A stretch of 64,000 bases of DNA from Amyelois transitella (Eukaryota > Arthropoda > Insecta > Lepidoptera > Pyralidae), in NCBI RefSeq assembly GCF_032362555.1, contig NC_083525.1:3271501-3335500 (forward strand), in the 5' to 3' direction. Shown piece by piece: positions 63,246 to 64,000 of this stretch. The notes under the pieces were generated by a model. That model made no database searches. It saw only the letters and a list, made by a program, of their open reading frames with translations, and was not told the origin of the DNA. Position 1 is the stretch's first letter; the number at the start of each line of letters is the position of its first letter. The position numbers were made by a program, and so were the translations under genes.

Positions 63246-64000
63246 CTGCTTTATGATAAAAATAAGGTTTTCAATACATGATTTTTCAAATGAAAATAGG
63301 TATCATTTATTAATTCTAGTAATAAATTTACTAAAGTATACTAATCACAGTGAGACCAGATCTCTGTCATTGCTAGGCAAAGTCTCTAAATGGCTACCGG
63401 TACAACATGATTAAATTGATAAGATAATTTTTACGTTTATTTTAGTTTTTTACGCCATTGCATGGGCGGCTTTCCCACAATCAGTTGATTGGTCTCGCTT
63501 ATTTTCACCCACAACCGCGTCCTTGCGGATAAGCCTTGTTTATAATACTATAAATACTTGTAATAAGCTTTGCGATCCCTTCAGAACAGAAGTATAGTCA
63601 GTGGAACCGGCAAGTAGGCGAGGTGTGAGGAGACTATTTTTTTTCGTTTTCTTAGATTTAATATCGCTCTGCAAAATTGATTACTATATCAGTCTTTCTT
63701 ATGTGAAGAATAGAAGCTTCGTAATCTCTTAGAAACACGGCATAAAAATGACCTTTTAGTTGCATATGATGTCCACACTAAACAACAGTTACTCAATATG
63801 CTGATGGTAAGAGAGAGAATAAAAGTTGAGAAACTTTATCTACTTACAAATTTACTTCTTTAAAATACTCAGAACACGACCCTTGAGCTTCACTATAGCA
63901 CGACACATTCATGTTTGTGGAGCTACTACTGTGGTACTGCATTTCTACCGTGCTATTTATTCATGTTTAATGAGTTTATTAGTTAATTACATAATAGTAG
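63246..64000 (-). other. Upstream intron of the unrecognised minus-strand gene
   Basis: The acceptor side of the exon at 63150-63245 lies here (AAAGCAG before CCCCGC on the minus strand). The remainder is AT-rich with no exon, repeat or promoter that I can support. Upstream exons probably lie beyond the window end. Confidence 0.5.

Noticed and set aside
1-64000. CRISPR arrays, tRNA/rRNA genes, bacterial operons
   Set aside because: No regularly spaced repeats, no cloverleaf with box A/B that I could support, and all genes are intron-containing animal genes.

Overview
The window is AT-rich nuclear DNA from an insect, almost certainly a moth or butterfly (Lepidoptera). The evidence is intron-split animal genes with insect-type orthologues, GC-rich exons in AT-rich surroundings, and many copies of short interspersed repeats (families ending in TATG/CATA microsatellites, and repeats with a 'cgcgacttcgtccgcg' core) that are typical of lepidopteran genomes. 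There are no bacterial features. All gene models below were assembled by hand from reading frames, splice signals and family resemblance.

Layout. 1-2253 (+): last three exons of short-chain acyl-CoA dehydrogenase. 3649-6091 (-): complete ARPC3, an Arp2/3 complex subunit. 8019-8589 (+): CCDC86/Cgr1-type nucleolar protein, divergent from ARPC3, with a piggyBac-like MITE (6431-7837) between them. 11784-23139 (-): SPPL3 intramembrane aspartyl protease, nine coding exons. 26365-27046 (+): mitochondrial ribosomal protein mL63 (MRPL57). 28919-34736 (-): AIFM3-type Rieske/FAD oxidoreductase. 35564-55591 (+): oxysterol-binding protein (OSBP), divergent from AIFM3. 61255-63245 (-): 3' part of an unrecognised Arg/Ala/Pro-rich protein. 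The genes are unrelated housekeeping genes and are not an operon or pathway cluster; adjacent start sites suggest shared divergent promoters for ARPC3/CCDC86 and AIFM3/OSBP.

Most interesting point: the OSBP gene carries two tandem 174-bp exons (52585-52758 and 53479-53652), both phase 0. Both encode the same segment of the lipid-binding domain, starting with the family signature: VSHHPP in one, VVHHPP in the other. They are about 40% identical as protein (23 of 58 positions by my count). This looks like a mutually exclusive exon pair that swaps part of the sterol/PI4P-binding fold. It is preceded by a non-canonical GC splice donor (51262), and a predicted RNA hairpin (52991-53060) lies in the intron between the two exons. 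The same gene also has a candidate internal first exon (ATG at 44965) that would splice in frame to exon 5 and give an isoform without the PH domain.

Between genes and in introns the sequence is mostly AT-rich non-coding DNA with many SINE-like and LINE-derived remnants. No tRNA or rRNA genes were recognised.
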